Assembly: GCF_000002995.4 (NCBI RefSeq)
Contig: NW_025062476.1
Location: 3,963,001-4,027,000 of the forward strand
Length of the DNA: 64,000 nucleotides
Reading direction: 5' to 3'
DNA from: Brugia malayi
Lineage: Eukaryota; Nematoda; Chromadorea; Rhabditida; Onchocercidae
The position numbers and the translations under genes are program-made. Shown here in pieces: positions 1-13,717 of the stretch (position 1 is the stretch's first letter; the number at the start of each line of letters is the position of its first letter). The notes beneath the pieces are model-generated. The model did no database searches. It saw only the letters and a list, made by a program, of their open reading frames with translations, and had not been told where the DNA came from.

Positions 1-3000
1 AAAATAAAAGAATGACAGTTACATAATGATATTTGTCTCATATTTTTCTCGAAATTACCTATTAAATTAACGTATCATTTATCATATTTAAGTCGTAACT
101 TTAAGTTAGGCAGATTATTTTCGAAAACAATAATTATGGCAGTACAAAAAATCTGTGAGTATGTTGATCAGCACACTTATTTCATATTAAAATATTTAGG
201 TATTGCAAAAAATTTATACTATTAAAGATTGAGGAAGATGAGAAATTTTTAAATCTTTCAATTTTTATTTTTCAGGGTATTCGCTATGCAGATTTGTTGT
301 GTCGTCTTTTAAAAACTTTAATGAGTAGATTGGTGATAGAACAGAAGGCTATATCACGTAGTTCAGCTTCAGCTGCATTTCGTTTAATTGAAACCATTAA
401 GGTACGTTTTTAGTTTTTAACACTTTTCACATATTAATATTTCAAATTTTGACATACTATAAGAAATGTTTTGGATCTTTAATAGACTTTTCTATGTATT
501 AATAGCGAGATGTATTAACAAAATGAACATTCTTGAAAATTCAGGTGTTTGAAAATGGCATCGTTGATATTTTTAATTATTATTCTTTCTTCGCATTTTT
601 CGTGTTCAATTGTTTTCCTTCTTATGTTTCAGTTCGGAACAAAAAGAAAAAAGATATTGTTTACCTAAATTAGCTAAAATTTATAAATTTATTTAATTGC
701 ATGATGCATGATAATAATTTCATAATAATTTCTGCACATAGCTACAAAATAATTTGTATTATCTTCCAAATTAATTTATAGGAAATTGAGAAGATATTTT
801 GGAAATGGCGATATGATATTTTAGAAAGTTGTCAAGAAGCATCTCAATATTGCAATGCCAAACTAATCCATTTGATCAGTGCAGTGCATCAGACAATTCG
901 TAGCGAAACAGATTTTTCCTATCGCACTGTTGATACACTTTCTGCTTTAACTGTTGCTGAGAATGCTCTTTCGAGTTCGAGTAAGTATTCACTTCATTAA
1001 ACAGGCATTTTTTGTATAATTTTCCTATATTTTATTGCTTAAAACACAAGTATATTAGCGAAAAAAAAAGAAAATTTTCTTTTGGTTTCTTTTAAATACT
1101 TTTTGAAAAATTTCGTACTTTTTCAAAGTTACTATTCTGTTATTTGAAACTAATTTTTGATATTTCAGTTTCACGAACCAATTTGATCGTTGCTAGCACA
1201 GCATTAGAAATGGCTTGTTATACGGTAATTGTCTTTTTTTTTCCTCTTTTTGATTCTTGTCTTATTTTTACCTTGCATATAAGTTACCTTTTTTTTTTTT
1301 TTTTTTATGTTTGTAATTAAAACTTATAAAAGTATTATATTTGCTCACTTATCATAAATTCATATGAAATCAACTTATGGAAAATGTGCTAAATTGTTGG
1401 TTATTTTCAAGAAAATATTTCGTGGTAGTGATGCTGAAAAAATGGATGAATTATTTATACGTCTAGAAACTCTCTCATCACTAGGAAATATTGTTTATCG
1501 CACCTGTAATTGTTCTTTTTTATTCTGGCATCGATCGTTTATTGCTGCATATTTTAGTGCAATTATCGAAGATAACAACTCACGACCTGAAGTTTGCTTC
1601 TTTTTTTTTGTTCAAGTGTTTATTTTTTATAGTATGAGATTATGATATTATTTGGAGGTATCACTGGATCGACTTTCAATGCTATTGCTATATAAAATAT
1701 ATGTGAAGTCCAACCAATTTAAATGTAATTTCATGATTATATACTTCAAAATTTTAAATTTCATTTTGAAATTTAATATCTCTTACAGCTTTTCTTTGAT
1801 GCAATTAATGACATAGAAACAATATTGGGTTCAGATGACAGTGAGCAGAATATAAAAGTCAAAGAATCGGTACGGGAAGAATTGTACGAGTTATACGAGA
1901 AGGTTAGAATTTGATTGTAAAAGTAGCGAATAATATACATTTAAATACATGAAATAATATGTTTGTTTCTAACTGGTTCATTATTTTAAAACATATATTA
2001 GCTCTAACTTTTTAATAGTTTTGTCATAGTATTTTTTTTTTTCTTATTACCAAAACACTTTCCATAATTGAAATTTTGATTTTGCATAAACACAATAACT
2101 ATTTCAATAAATCTGTTTAGTTTTTTTTTGTCGATTTTTCTCTTTTTCTTCATCCGCTTTTGTTGCTAAAAATGCTGTAATGTTTGAATATCTAGATTTT
2201 GATAAGATGAAACAATTACCAAAGCTTTTTAAATGTCATTACATTTAGCTAAAATTTCACATCAAAATTTGTTACCTTATTTACTGTCGAAACTATTTTC
2301 AGCTTTATTTGAAAAAATTATGCGAAACAGTAGAAACTGATTTACGATTAACCGTTCATTCTCATCTCCAACTGGACGATCGTACGCCGAAAGATCCAAT
2401 GCATGATGCAAACATGCGTTTAGTTAATTTATTGGAACTACCTGCGGTGCAACTGTTTGATCGATTGATTGATATTAAAAGTAATTGCCATTTTTTTAGA
2501 TAGTAAAATGAAAATATAATTAGGATATTACTTATTTTAGAATAAAAATTACTACCACAACTATTACTACTTCTATTATTACTATTGTTATCATTATTTA
2601 TTAATGTTATTACTTTTATTATTATTATTACTATCAGAATTTGTGAAACATTTTTGGTTGAAAATGGGAGAAATTAATGAATTTAATGAAAAGAAAGAAG
2701 GCTATAGTGGCATAAAGTGGGCAAATTGTTTGCTAACTGAAAAGATAGAATACAAAATTGTTTTTAGGATATTGAATGAAACACATTTTTCTTCTCTCTC
2801 TCTTTCGCAAGTTATCAAGATTTCAGGGTATGTTGAAAAATATTTGGAAAGTACATTCTACAATTTGACAGCTGTCGCTTTGCATGATTCGAACACTTAC
2901 ATGGCAATGAGCTTATTGGCTAAACAAAAATATAATTTAATCTTATGTCAGAGTCGTCTACCATTCCAAAAACTTGACCAAGGTCCAGATGTGTTATTTA

Positions 3001-6000
3001 TTGCTCGAAATATCGATTCATTTGTGGAAAATTATGATTATAATTTAAATGAACAGGTACCTAATCTCAGATTTCTTTGGAAATTTTTAGGTGAATTTCG
3101 AGAATTTTAGAAATTTTAAGCTACATATCATTTGTAAGGTTATTCTATCCAAACTCTTCAGAGCGGATGAAACTAATTATTGGTTATGAATTGCGTTATA
3201 CTAGTTATAGTCCAACTAATTTCACTGTTGAATATGGTTTCAGAACTGACTTTATTTAAACTTGAAATGTTGAAATTATAATAATCCTATATGTCAATAT
3301 TAAAATTCTTTTATAATGCTAAGCCTAACAATGCAGTTTTTTTTTTTTTTTTTTTTTTTTCATGCTTTCCTAACTTTGGTTAACCTAGTTTATTTGTTAT
3401 TAACTTACAACAAATTTTATATTCGAAGTGTTTTTTCTCTTTATTTATTCTATTTCACTATATCTTTGTTTTTTATTTTTTATTTATTTATTTTTTGTGA
3501 AATTTGAAAATTACTTTTATTTCAGTTCTTCATCGAAAAAGACAGTAAAAGCAAGCAATTAACAATATTAACAGTAGAACATGTTGCTAATTCAATACGA
3601 ACTCATGGTATGGGTATTATGCATACGACGGTATGATTAAATCCAATCATTTTTTACATTTTCTTCCATAAGAAAATTATTCAATTTTTGTTTCTAATTT
3701 TTTTCTATAATAGCTTGACATTTTTCCACAAATGCATTCATAGATTGCTTTGTTTTTTTCTATTTATAAACACAAATTAATCATTTTCGAAAATGATCAA
3801 TTTATTCTAAGTAATGATTTTTGAACATTTAAAGATAACTTTAAATGTTTAAAAATCAAAAAAAAAAGAAGAAAAAAAAATGAAAAGAAAAGAAAAAATT
3901 CTATTATTTCAGTTTTGCCGATTAGAGTATATTACAGATCAATCATGCTTATCAGTTTCTCAAAAAGAAATTTTATATTTTCTCACAGCTCTTATACGAT
4001 GATCGTATTAGGAATCAGTTGATTAAGGATGAGCGATATTTTCATGAGAATGCTGAGAAACTCGAAAAAATGGTTAGTTCCTGGGAATATATGAATAGAT
4101 TCCGTTCTTTCATTTCTTTTCTTCTTTCTGAATAGATTATTTTTGAGAGCTGAAACCTACTTTGAAGTATGCAAAAACCCCATTGGAATCATTTATTCTA
4201 AGTAATTGATTCAGTGTTTTTCAAATGTTTAATTTTTAACTTTTTTTCCATATCTTTTTTCATATAAAAGAATTTTTTATTACTTGAATAAATTTTCTTT
4301 TGGGGGGAAAAAGTATTTCTGCTTAATTAATTTCAACAGTTGGAGAATTTTTTTTTTCTTTTTTGATTTCTTTCATGGTTCCATTTAATTATTCCATATT
4401 TGGCATGAGATTGATAGAATTTAATTCCTGTTACATTTCAGTATCCAGTAAGTCGAGCGCAACGTTTCAGCGCTTCAATTCGACTTCTTGGTGTTGCGGA
4501 TGATGATTTGTATTTGGATAAACTGCGTATTTTGATCACTGAGATTGGAAATGTTATGGGTTATGTAAGGCTTGTTAGGTCAGTGGTCATTTTTTATTTC
4601 ATTCTTTATTATTTGGTATAATTAATAATTTAACTAATAGAAGATCAAAGCAAATTGTGAGTAGCGGTTTTAGTAAGTTAAATTATTGGCTGTAAAAAAG
4701 TCCTTTACATGTCACAGAGTGCTGATGCTTCTTTCAGTGCCTTTTTAATTGTGTCTTTCGAATTGAGGGAAACTTTATCACTGATTTTGAAGTGTTAAAT
4801 AATGGCATTGATATTTCTCATGGAGAAATTTAGAATAGAGACACCAAATAAGATTTGTGTTTAAATAATCTTTGTAGTTTGAAGTTCAATTTCTTGTCGA
4901 ATGAGAACAGGGAAAAGTATTGACTGATTTAAAAGAATTCTTAAATTGACGAAATTATTTCGCTACTCTTTTTTGTATTTCTCAGTAAATTTTCAGGTGA
5001 CCACATTTAAACGAATATTTCTTGTTTGGACATTCATTTCTGGGCAAAAATTCTTGATTTGATTACATTTCGCATTTCTAAATATTTCTTACTAGGATCA
5101 TTTGGGAAGAAACCATCGAAATATTGAACATATTCCAATTTTCAAATGAATTCGATTGTTATTTCAAATTATCTAATAATGGACAATTGCAGATCAGGTG
5201 GCGTTGAAGCGAGTATGCAGTCTTTGGGATTTCTTCCTAATCTCGATGATGTCCCATCCTTCGAACCGCTTGCAGTCAATGCAAAACTATCATCAGAGAC
5301 TATCAGTGCCGCTAAGTTGCTAGATAATGTTTTCGATGTAGCAAAAAAGAATGTTAATCAGTCGGACAACTATTTACAGGTTTGCAACCAACATTTATCA
5401 TAACAAATTCCTTCAAACTTTTTAAAATTCTAAATATACAGACATAGGCAGATAGATCAGGTTAGGTATACAGATATATAGATACATAAATAAATAGATT
5501 GCAGATTCTTGTGGAAGTATTTGCACCAGAATTGTGCGGGAATACGAAATATGAACATTTGAACTTCTTTTACATGATTGTGCCACCACTGACGATTAAT
5601 TATGTCGATCGAATGCTTTCTTGCAAAGGAAAATTAGGACGAAGAGCGAAACAAAACAATACCTTTACTGACGATGGATTTATTCTTGGTATAATAGAGA
5701 AAAAAATTCATACAAACTAAGTAGTAAAATTACTGGATTAACAAAAATTCAAAAAGTCCTTTTCGATTTATAGTGCTCAGAAAAATGTTGAGTAAAAAAT
5801 AGATAAGAAATTTTCCAATTTCGAGAAATTTCATGGTTTATACAAAACAATCTTTTGAATATCGATAATTTCAGAAGTACTGGTTTTAAAATAAATGAAA
5901 TTCGAAATTCTAAAATTTTTAGGTGTAGCATTTATCCTGGTACTGCTGGATCAACACACCTATTTTTCATCTTTGAACTGGTTCCAGTCTGTGGCTTGTG

Positions 6001-6386
6001 AATGTGAAGAACAAATTGCCAATGCTTCATTTGGCTCTAAAAGTTCATCAACCAAAAATGCTTTAGATCCATCAGCAGCAATCCGTCTGGCTAAGCTAGA
6101 CCAATACCAAAAAGTTAGATTTTGATTTCTTTTGTGAACCATGTCGTATATATCTCATATTTTTAATTGATGGAATTCAAATTTTGCTTGATAAATCATA
6201 CATGAGCTTTATAAAAAAAAAAACTGAAAAAAGAGCTTTTTCAATTTTTCATCGCTCCATTATCCAACTTTTGAGTTTTTCCTCCAATTCTATATCACAG
6301 AATTTCAGGAATTCCAATTGCTTTCGTACACATTTAGCTCGGCTAAAATATTTTTTAACTCAAATCAAGGTGAAATTTTTTTCTAA
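1..6386 (+). CDS. WASHC4: WASH complex subunit 4 (SWIP), 3' part of gene
   Basis: Partial gene: the 5' end lies left of the window. Exons that join in phase: 276-401, 782-980, 1169-1224, 1412-1591, 1789-1902, 2303-2480, 2827-3056, 3526-3630, 3938-4072, 4442-4578, 5193-5379, 5505-5688, 5923-6113, 6309-6386 (stop TAA 6384-6386). They encode 699 residues; a further exon near 109-162 is possible but uncertain. The product matches the C-terminal part of human SWIP (1173 aa) by landmarks such as ANSIRTHGMGIMHTT, YQFLKKKFYIFSQ, TEIGNVMGYVRLVRSGGVE, FYMIVPPLTINYVDR, FTDDGFILGVAFIL and the end FQLLSYTFSSAKIFF. SWIP is a scaffold of the WASH complex, which makes branched actin on endosomes for cargo sorting. 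The exon at 3938 uses the acceptor ATTACAG; taking the nearer TCTCACAG would lose the conserved YQFL segment. Family call very sure; the left edge is open. Confidence 0.93.
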
Positions 6387-7653
6387 TAAATTTATTGTTT
6401 TGATTAAAAATTGTTAACCTGAAATATCGGTAGTGTCCAGTGATATATCATTTGATAGTAAAAAATTTTAAGGAATGATTTACCAGTGTATGTAAATAAG
6501 CTGGGAGAAGAAATTTAGTAGAATTATAAATGTTGAACACTTTAGCAAAATGATCTTACAGATGTAGCAGCTCAGTCGTTGCACACTACAGAATCGCAAT
6601 AACTTGAGTCGGATATATGGCTTAAATTATGATGGATGTAGTTTGTGGAATTATTTCGAGAAAATTACTTTATTTGAAATGCTTTCCAGAAATGATTTTG
6701 TTTTCATTTCGAATATCATTCTAAAAAAATTTGCTGTTTCAAATTACATTTCGCGCTTCTGTCATTTTACATTTTGATGACTTCATCCATTGACGTAATG
6801 AATTATATTTGACTTGTTATTACTCTTTTGCATAACAAAATCATTACTTCTCATTCATTTAAAGAACTTGAAAGAAAGAAAAAATCTGAATTATTGTAAT
6901 TAGTTGCTTATTCAATGTTTATTTGTTGAACTGTGATTGTTAAAAGGTTATATGCATTTCTCAGCACTAACAAAAAAGCAGATTACACCCAAACTAGCAA
7001 CCCAAATTATGTGCACATTACAGTATGGTACTACTTTTCTAACTATTTTACACTGAAGGATTATCTTTGAGACATTTCTACCTAATTTCCTGTAATATTT
7101 CAAGATACTGCAAACCTGTATTAAAAGAAAATAAACGGGTAAAAATAGTGTGCTGCATTTTTCAAAGTGATAGGTCTCGACTCCTAAATTTTAATTTCCT
7201 TTTAAGACTGGAAGAATATTTCGGATGAACTTTTGTCAAACATAAAATCGAAATAGTTGGTCGTCACAAACGTCTTCATCAGGTGGGATGTTAAGTTTGC
7301 ACAGTGCATGTGCCAGCGTTACGCTTTCGGATTTGTCTACGTGGAACTAAAAGCCTGCGTGACGTGTCGTTTCATTTTTGCGACTTGCCGTGTACTGGGC
7401 GTGTAACGTTAGGTGTTGGCGATTTAGTCCTAAGTGTTTCAACAGCTTATCATTTGTGAGTTATCAAATGTTTCCTGGTTCTAAATTATCTGACTCATCA
7501 GAAATCTCATTTAAACACTACGTTGAACTGATTCTATAGTGATTACTATTTTGATCTGCTTTGTAAAATCGTATTCGATATTATAAATTGATGTATTTTA
7601 TGCTAAATAATCATATTTGTAAGTTTTAAGTTCTAATTTAATCTTTGCTACAG
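6387..7653. other. Intergenic region, presumed promoter of the ArfGAP gene
   Basis: No exon-like frame seen on either strand. An AATAAA overlaps the WASHC4 stop (6385-6390) and another lies near 7125, so the poly(A) site of WASHC4 is not fixed. Bases about 7255-7450 are clearly richer in G and C than the surroundings and hold two ACGTG cores, one inside TGACGTGT at 7360-7367; this looks like the promoter or 5' regulatory part of the downstream gene. Confidence 0.5.
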
Positions 7654-7660
7654 TTTTCAG
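7654..7660 (+). promoter_or_regulatory. Candidate spliced-leader acceptor (TTTTCAG)
   Basis: TTTTCAG ends at 7660, 42 bases before the ATG of the ArfGAP gene, with no donor or coding frame upstream. This is the expected position for a nematode trans-splice site. Inferred from position and consensus only. Confidence 0.5.
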
Positions 7661-7702
7661 TGACGCAACTGTCAAGTTGTGTTAGAAGGGGAGTAAAGCA
7701 AA

Positions 7703-10700
7703 ATGGGCGCTACAGAAGAAGCTCCATTAAAAGCAGATATTCAAACCGTTTTCCGGAAACTTCGCGCTTTACCATGCAATAAAGTATGTTATTTTCGGAG
7801 AAAATCTTTAGTTTTCTTTTCAGTTGCAATAAAGAACCCTGTTGCATTTTTTCTTTATTCTTACTATTTTTTGTTGCTAGCGCTTAATGATAACAAGAAA
7901 AGATGATCGGAAGAATGCATATATAGAACATTGGAGTGGTTATGGATTAGTGATCAGTAACATTAAACAGGAATGAACATTGATAACGATGAGGAGGAAA
8001 TAATTTTTTATTCTTGCAATAAAGGATGAAGGCATTCGATGGGAGGGTTATCAAAAAAGGAAAACAATTAGATTTGTGTAGGTTATTCAGTTCAATCAGC
8101 TGCAGATTTAAAGATTTTGAATAAATAAAACTCGAAGTAATATTTCAAAACTACAAAATACACGCGACAGTAATCTAGGAATGTTTCGATTGTGGTGCTC
8201 GTAATCCTTCGTGGGCATCAGTAACTTACGGCATTTACATATGTATCGATTGCTCGGCGGTGCATCGCAATTTAGGCGTTCACATCAGTTTTGTACGATC
8301 AACTACTTTGGACACTAAATGGACATGGTTACAACTGCGTGCTATGCAAGTTGGTGGAAATGCTAAAGCGGTTTGTTTATGCTTCCTTTTTTTTGGAAAA
8401 TGAAAGGAGAGGGTATGGAACAGGGAAGGAATATTTAGTTAATGGAGAAAACTAATATCGAATGTATTAGTGTTTTGTGTGTAATCCAGTTTTCTTTTCC
8501 TCTACTTCCGTTCTTTTTTTTGATGGAAGATTTTTTTTTTTTTTTTTTCTTTTGTGTATGTTAATAACATCTGCATGAATGTGATTCTGAATTGGTGGTA
8601 GAGAAGAAACAAAAGGGAAAGTCAGAAAGAATCTTTTTTCCCTTTTTTTTTTTTTTTTTTTTTTGTGTCTTAAAGCGTTTGTTGATAATTTTGCCCTAGA
8701 TTTTAGCTAGCAATTACTATATTACATTTGACTAAATAAACGTTTAAAGTAAAAATTCAATTTTCCCACACGAATCTAATGGTCAATGTACTTTATTGTC
8801 TTTCATACTCTGATATGCCAGGCATTTGCATAGTAAAATAATTCCTTTCGTTATTTAATAAATATTTGAATATTGTCACTTAATTCATATTTATATATAT
8901 TTATTCATATCTGTTACACTACGTTTTTGCTTATATGTGTATTTCTTAACTTGAAAATTTTGATCAAATTTGGTATGTCATATTTTTAGAACAATTTTTT
9001 CAAGCATCATGGATGTAATACAAATGACGCTCAACAGAAATATAACAGCAAGGCTTCAAATTTATATAGAGTACGTAATTTTGTGTTTTCTTTATTTGAA
9101 CAACATCAGCCATAGTTTTTTCCTTTATCTTAATTTGGGTAGTTTTTCCTAGCACCTTGTTTTAATAATGTGCAAAACCAACCGTTTTTCTTACAAAGAA
9201 AGATCACTGTACCAAAATTTAGCAGAAGCATTACATTATGAAATCGTTTTTCAAATTACTAAAAAAAGCTTACAACGCAACTAAATTTTTCTTTATCTGC
9301 CCTCATGGTTAGACTTTATGAACGTTTTTAAGCACTGGTAAGTTTATCAACTGGTGTAAAATGCATTTACCGGACGTGTATAATTCTTTTATTTTCAGGA
9401 AAAATTAGCTTCGTTAGCAATGGAAGCACACCGACAATATGGTACTTCTTTGATGATGGACAGTAGTGATTTGATAGCAGATGAAGGATTTGAAGAGAAA
9501 AACACAAAGGATGAAGTTGATTTTTTTTCTCAAGACTTTCTTGTTCATCAGAGCAATTCTTCATGTTCTATAAGTCAGGACGCGTTCATTAGTGATGACA
9601 ATGAAGCATTATTAGGTACCTTTTGTTGTTTTACTTAATCTTACCTTGCTTTTATTAAAGATACCGCCATTCGAACTGCTTAAGCAGCAGTTATGGATTT
9701 CATCGTGTGTGATTAAGTATGATTTTCTAGTCTTAAGTATTATCTTCGTACATTGCACATATGCGCACAGGCTGTTTTAATTATCGCAGTCTTATATTCG
9801 GTATTAATGTTTTAAAGTTTAAATATGTTCCATAGTGTATTATCACTTCTGTAGTTACATGATCTCGTTAATTTTTTTTATGGGGCTTGTTAGCTAGTAA
9901 TAATTTTGTTTGTAAAATTTGTCTGATTTTACCACTAAATAACACTGGTTGAAGGAAATTAGAATCTATTATTTTCAGAACCGAATATTGAAGCATTATT
10001 ATTGAGTGATACACCTCGTGAACAAAATGTTCCATTGAAATCAAAAATTGCGAGCAAAAAAATTACAGTGAAGAAATCAGGAGTATGTTGCATTTAAGCT
10101 TATCAAATTTTATTTTTTGATGGTAGATTTCAAATTTTATATTGATCCTGTTTGTATGGATGGGTAAATACTCAAGATGAATCTTTATTTTCTTGTTTTT
10201 TTGGTGGAGCAGATGAAAATATATCGTTTTCATAGCTTGGTGCTAGGAAAGGAATGGGTGCACATCGCATAACTGCAAATTTTGGTGAAATTGAACAGAA
10301 AGCATCTGATAACTTGAAAGAGAAGGAAACATTGGAAAGTTCCATTATGAAAGATGACGGAAATGATGATATTGATTCCGATGGGTCAAAAACGATTTCT
10401 AGTCGGTTTCTGATGCAAGAATTAGAAAAAAAGGTCTCTCATGGTTTTGTTTTTATATTTTGCGATATTAATCTTTTTATTAATCAATCTACGAGACCGC
10501 TGATATTTTGTACCCAAAACTGCTCGATTTCTGTTTTTCGTCTAACGGTTTTGATTTTTTAATTGGTTTAATTTGAAACTGCTTTATGGAACACTTGACT
10601 TTATTGGATAATTTATCATTCTAGGCTAAACAGAAAGCAAGTAATGTAGATCAGAATAAAGCAGACGTAGTAGATCGTCTTGGTATGGGCAGTTGTGGCG

Positions 10701-12478
10701 TCATTTTTGGAAAGGGAAGAATAAGTCATTCGGTGGCAAGCGGTATCAAAACCATTCCTCAAGAAGGCATTTCAAGGAGTATCAATGAAACTACAGTGCC
10801 AAGTCGACGAGAAGGCGAATGGGAAATTATTGATGATGATTTAAGGTTTAATTTCAAATTTTCGCGAATATGCAAGTTTAAATGTCGAAAGCAGAGTAAG
10901 AGAGGCGTGAGATTGCTACGCTTATGTTACAGGCCATTTTTTGTTCAGTTTTTTAGTTCGTTAAAAGATTGTCGTTGAAGCTATTAAATATTATTTTGTA
11001 GTATTTATCATAGATCAGAATTTAGAGGAAATGAGAAGAGATCAAGCATCACCGATGATCGCTACATAAAAAGAACTACAGGAGGAAACGACTTCTTCGA
11101 TAGTTGGGAAACTCCTGCTTCGACAGTCACAATTAAAAAACCGTATTTATTTTCGTACATCTTTTCTAAAATTTGTATCAATTTGAGAAAAAAATATTTT
11201 TATAATGAAGATGACAGAAGGTTTTATTTGGTATAAAATGAGGTTGAATTAATTGTATTAGTGTATATCATGTGCTAGACTAAGCTGAATAATGTGTGCT
11301 TTAACATCATATGTTTGGCGAATAACTTCTTATTGGTCAGTTTGAAAAATTTTTTTTTTTTTTTGAAATTCATTTCAGGTCGAGGCCGATTATAACCGCT
11401 GCTATGAATGAGCCGTCCGATGACAGTGCATTGAAAAAGTTTGCGAATGCAAGAGCAATATCATCCGATCAATATTTTGGTAGTCCACAAGTAGATGTGA
11501 GGATTTTACTAGAACTGTTAATTACAGGGAAGGAAAGAATATGTGGATATATGTTTTCTAGGAATAGGTGGATGCAAGCTAAAATTTTTTGAAAGTTGAA
11601 AATTCAGAGTGTAAGAATGTTTTGTTTTAGTATGAGGCGCAGTCCAGGTTGAATCGTTTCGAAGGTTCAAGTGGAATAGGCAGCGCTGATTTGTTTGGTG
11701 ATGGCCAAAATAGTTCATACGGTAGTGGTTACGTAAGTCAAATGCCGGAAATGGCGACAATCAGAGATAGTATGAGGATGGGTGCTAGCAAAGTAGCTGG
11801 AAAGTTATCGTCTTTGAGTAATTCCGTTGCGTATTATCTTGCGGTAAGTGCATTTATAAATTTTAGCTTCTAATTTTAGCTCTACCCTTATTGTCATAGT
11901 AGTCTTCCATAAAACTAGAAGGAAAGCGGGAATATTTTTGACAAAAATCGTTTGTTAAGGTTGACAATAAGGGTAAGTTACATCTTTCTAAAAAACTTAG
12001 TTATAGAAAAGTAAGTTATAGAAAGTTTATGTAAATACGGAAATAATTTCCATTTTGTGTTATTTTTCCATCGTAAGTATTTTTTCGAACGTTTCGAATT
12101 TGCCATAATAACACTTAATATACTTGTAGACTGTTAGCAGTTCTTTCCACTTAATTCCCCATTCGCTGTTACAGAGTTTATTCATTCCTACTTCAATTGA
12201 AACTTTTAAGTGAAAAATATTTCGTGAATTGTGACCCTTATTCATCAGTTTGTCATTTACATTCCTAGTAAAAAGTGTATGTAGCAACCTTAAATGATTT
12301 TTAAAAAATATTAGAAATTTTTGGCTGTAGGGCAGAAAAGATTTGAATAATACTGCATATGTTAATTTTATATCTTACTTTTCTGTTCAATTTCTTTTTA
12401 TAAAATGCAATATCATATATTCAGGATTTAACAAAATTAAAACGCCCAAAAGCTTTATTTCAGCGAACAAAGATATAA
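7703..12478 (+). CDS. ARFGAP2/3: ADP-ribosylation factor GTPase-activating protein, ArfGAP2/3 (Glo3) type
   Basis: Exons 7703-7783, 8179-8370, 8990-9070, 9399-9615, 9979-10082, 10236-10433, 10625-10845, 11014-11154, 11379-11496, 11631-11843, 12464-12478; 526 aa. Residues about 10-130 form the ArfGAP domain: zinc finger CX2CX16CX2C at C29, C32, C49, C52, followed after four residues by the catalytic arginine finger R57 (CSAVHR), then [20 protein letters not shown]. The C-terminal half carries the marks of the ArfGAP2/3 subfamily: [27 protein letters not shown] and the repeat [17 protein letters not shown]. Such proteins switch off Arf1 on COPI coats at the Golgi and ER-Golgi border. The start is the first ATG after a TTTTCAG acceptor. 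The last exon encodes only RTKI and is the weak point: it rests on one acceptor (TTTATTTCAG) and phase. Poly(A) signals at 12939-12944 or 13961-13966 are possible. Confidence 0.93.
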
Positions 12479-13408
12479 TTTCCGGAATGGAAAGATTCAT
12501 CACCAGTATGAGTTTTTTTTTTCGGGTCTTTTGTTTCTTTTACGAAAAATCGTCTTCTAAGTGGCTTGAAGTCTCTCTATCGATTATTTATTTAGATTTC
12601 ACTTTACTTTAGTTTATTATGGAATCGTTTAATTTCTTTCAGTGTGTTTTCTTGTTCTTTCCAAGCTGCTGCATTATGTTGCATGATGGATTTACAGCTT
12701 TGGCTTATTGTAGTGGAATAGAGATTTCATTTCCCTCCTCTTTCAGTAATATTATTTAGAGTATAAGGAAAAATATTCAGGAATTGGATTGGAAAATTTG
12801 TTGCGTAGGAAAAAATTTCTACATTCTTCTGCATATGGTATTTAATCGTCAATGTAAATTTCTAAAAAAATGTGAAAACATTCTACTAACGAAATTTCCG
12901 AATTTTAGTTTCTCTTTTTGGTTGCATAAAAAAAATTAAATAAAAGGTAAAGGTAAAAAGAAGTAAGATCATCGAAGGGAGAAAATTAACGAGAGGAATT
13001 AAAGTGAGATTCTAGCTTTAAAAATGATATCCTGAATAAGATAATGATTGCTAGGGCACTCTGGAAACGAGTAATTATGCAGACATCTCACTTAGTCAGA
13101 TTGCAGTACTTCTGCTTGCCATATTTAATATATTTAATGAAAGGAAAGATATCCAAAGTTGTAGTCCGAACAGCTAAGATTTTTATTCCTTTCAAAACAT
13201 TGAAGGCATTGATAATCTTCGTGGATTAAACAAAGATTTCGTAGATAGTTTCTTACAACTGCTTCTCTAGACATTGCTTTCTGTGAAATCATCATATAGA
13301 AATTTCTTTTAACTTTTTCCGGTTTTTTCTGTTTACAACGAGTAGTGTCTGGTCGTGTTTGTATATGAAAAAAGGAATTTACAATTGTATAATAGTAAGG
13401 ACATTCTG

Positions 13409-13717
13409 TTAAAGTTGGGAAATTGAGGCACTTTTTCCGACTTTATTGTTTACCGGCTGCAGGTTTAATGAGTAAGGCAAGTCTTTCCGAAGATTTCTTG
13501 AATTGAAGTTATTTGAGCAATCATAAAATGCAGACATGACCTGACTACTGTTTTTCTGGAAATCTGCTGACTGGTTTTCAAAAAGTTTTTCTTCAGAACA
13601 ACCAGGATCGGTACTGAAATATCGGTCTTGAAGGAAGGAAACGTCCAGTCTGGTTATGCTTATGTTTAACTCATTTGTTCGTTTGCAAATGGAGTGAACG
13701 TCACCACATTGCTCCAC
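13409..13717 (-). CDS. Unassigned minus-strand open frame, possible terminal exon
   Basis: Frame open for 102 codons to a TAA at 13409-13411. It has no ATG near its upper end but begins at an acceptor-like CTAATTAG, as a last exon would. The peptide is hydrophilic, serine- and asparagine-rich, with four cysteines and motifs such as RLDVSFLQDRYFSTDPGCSE; unlike most frames here it is not a low-complexity translation. I recognise no family. It lies downstream of APC1 on the same strand, so a downstream operon gene, a terminal exon with unseen upstream exons, or a chance frame inside the ArfGAP 3' region are all possible. Confidence 0.22.
   Translation of the reverse strand: MEQCGDVHSICKRTNELNISITRLDVSFLQDRYFSTDPGCSEEKLFENQSADFQKNSSQVMSAFYDCSNNFNSRNLRKDLPYSLNLQPVNNKVGKSASISQL

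Noticed and set aside
3989..4072. Shorter WASHC4 exon starting at the TCTCACAG acceptor
   Set aside because: It keeps frame but removes the conserved YQFLKKKFYIFSQ segment; the upstream acceptor at 3937 restores it.
12060..12287. 75-codon minus frame in the last ArfGAP intron
   Set aside because: Low-complexity, AT-driven composition and no splice or homology support.
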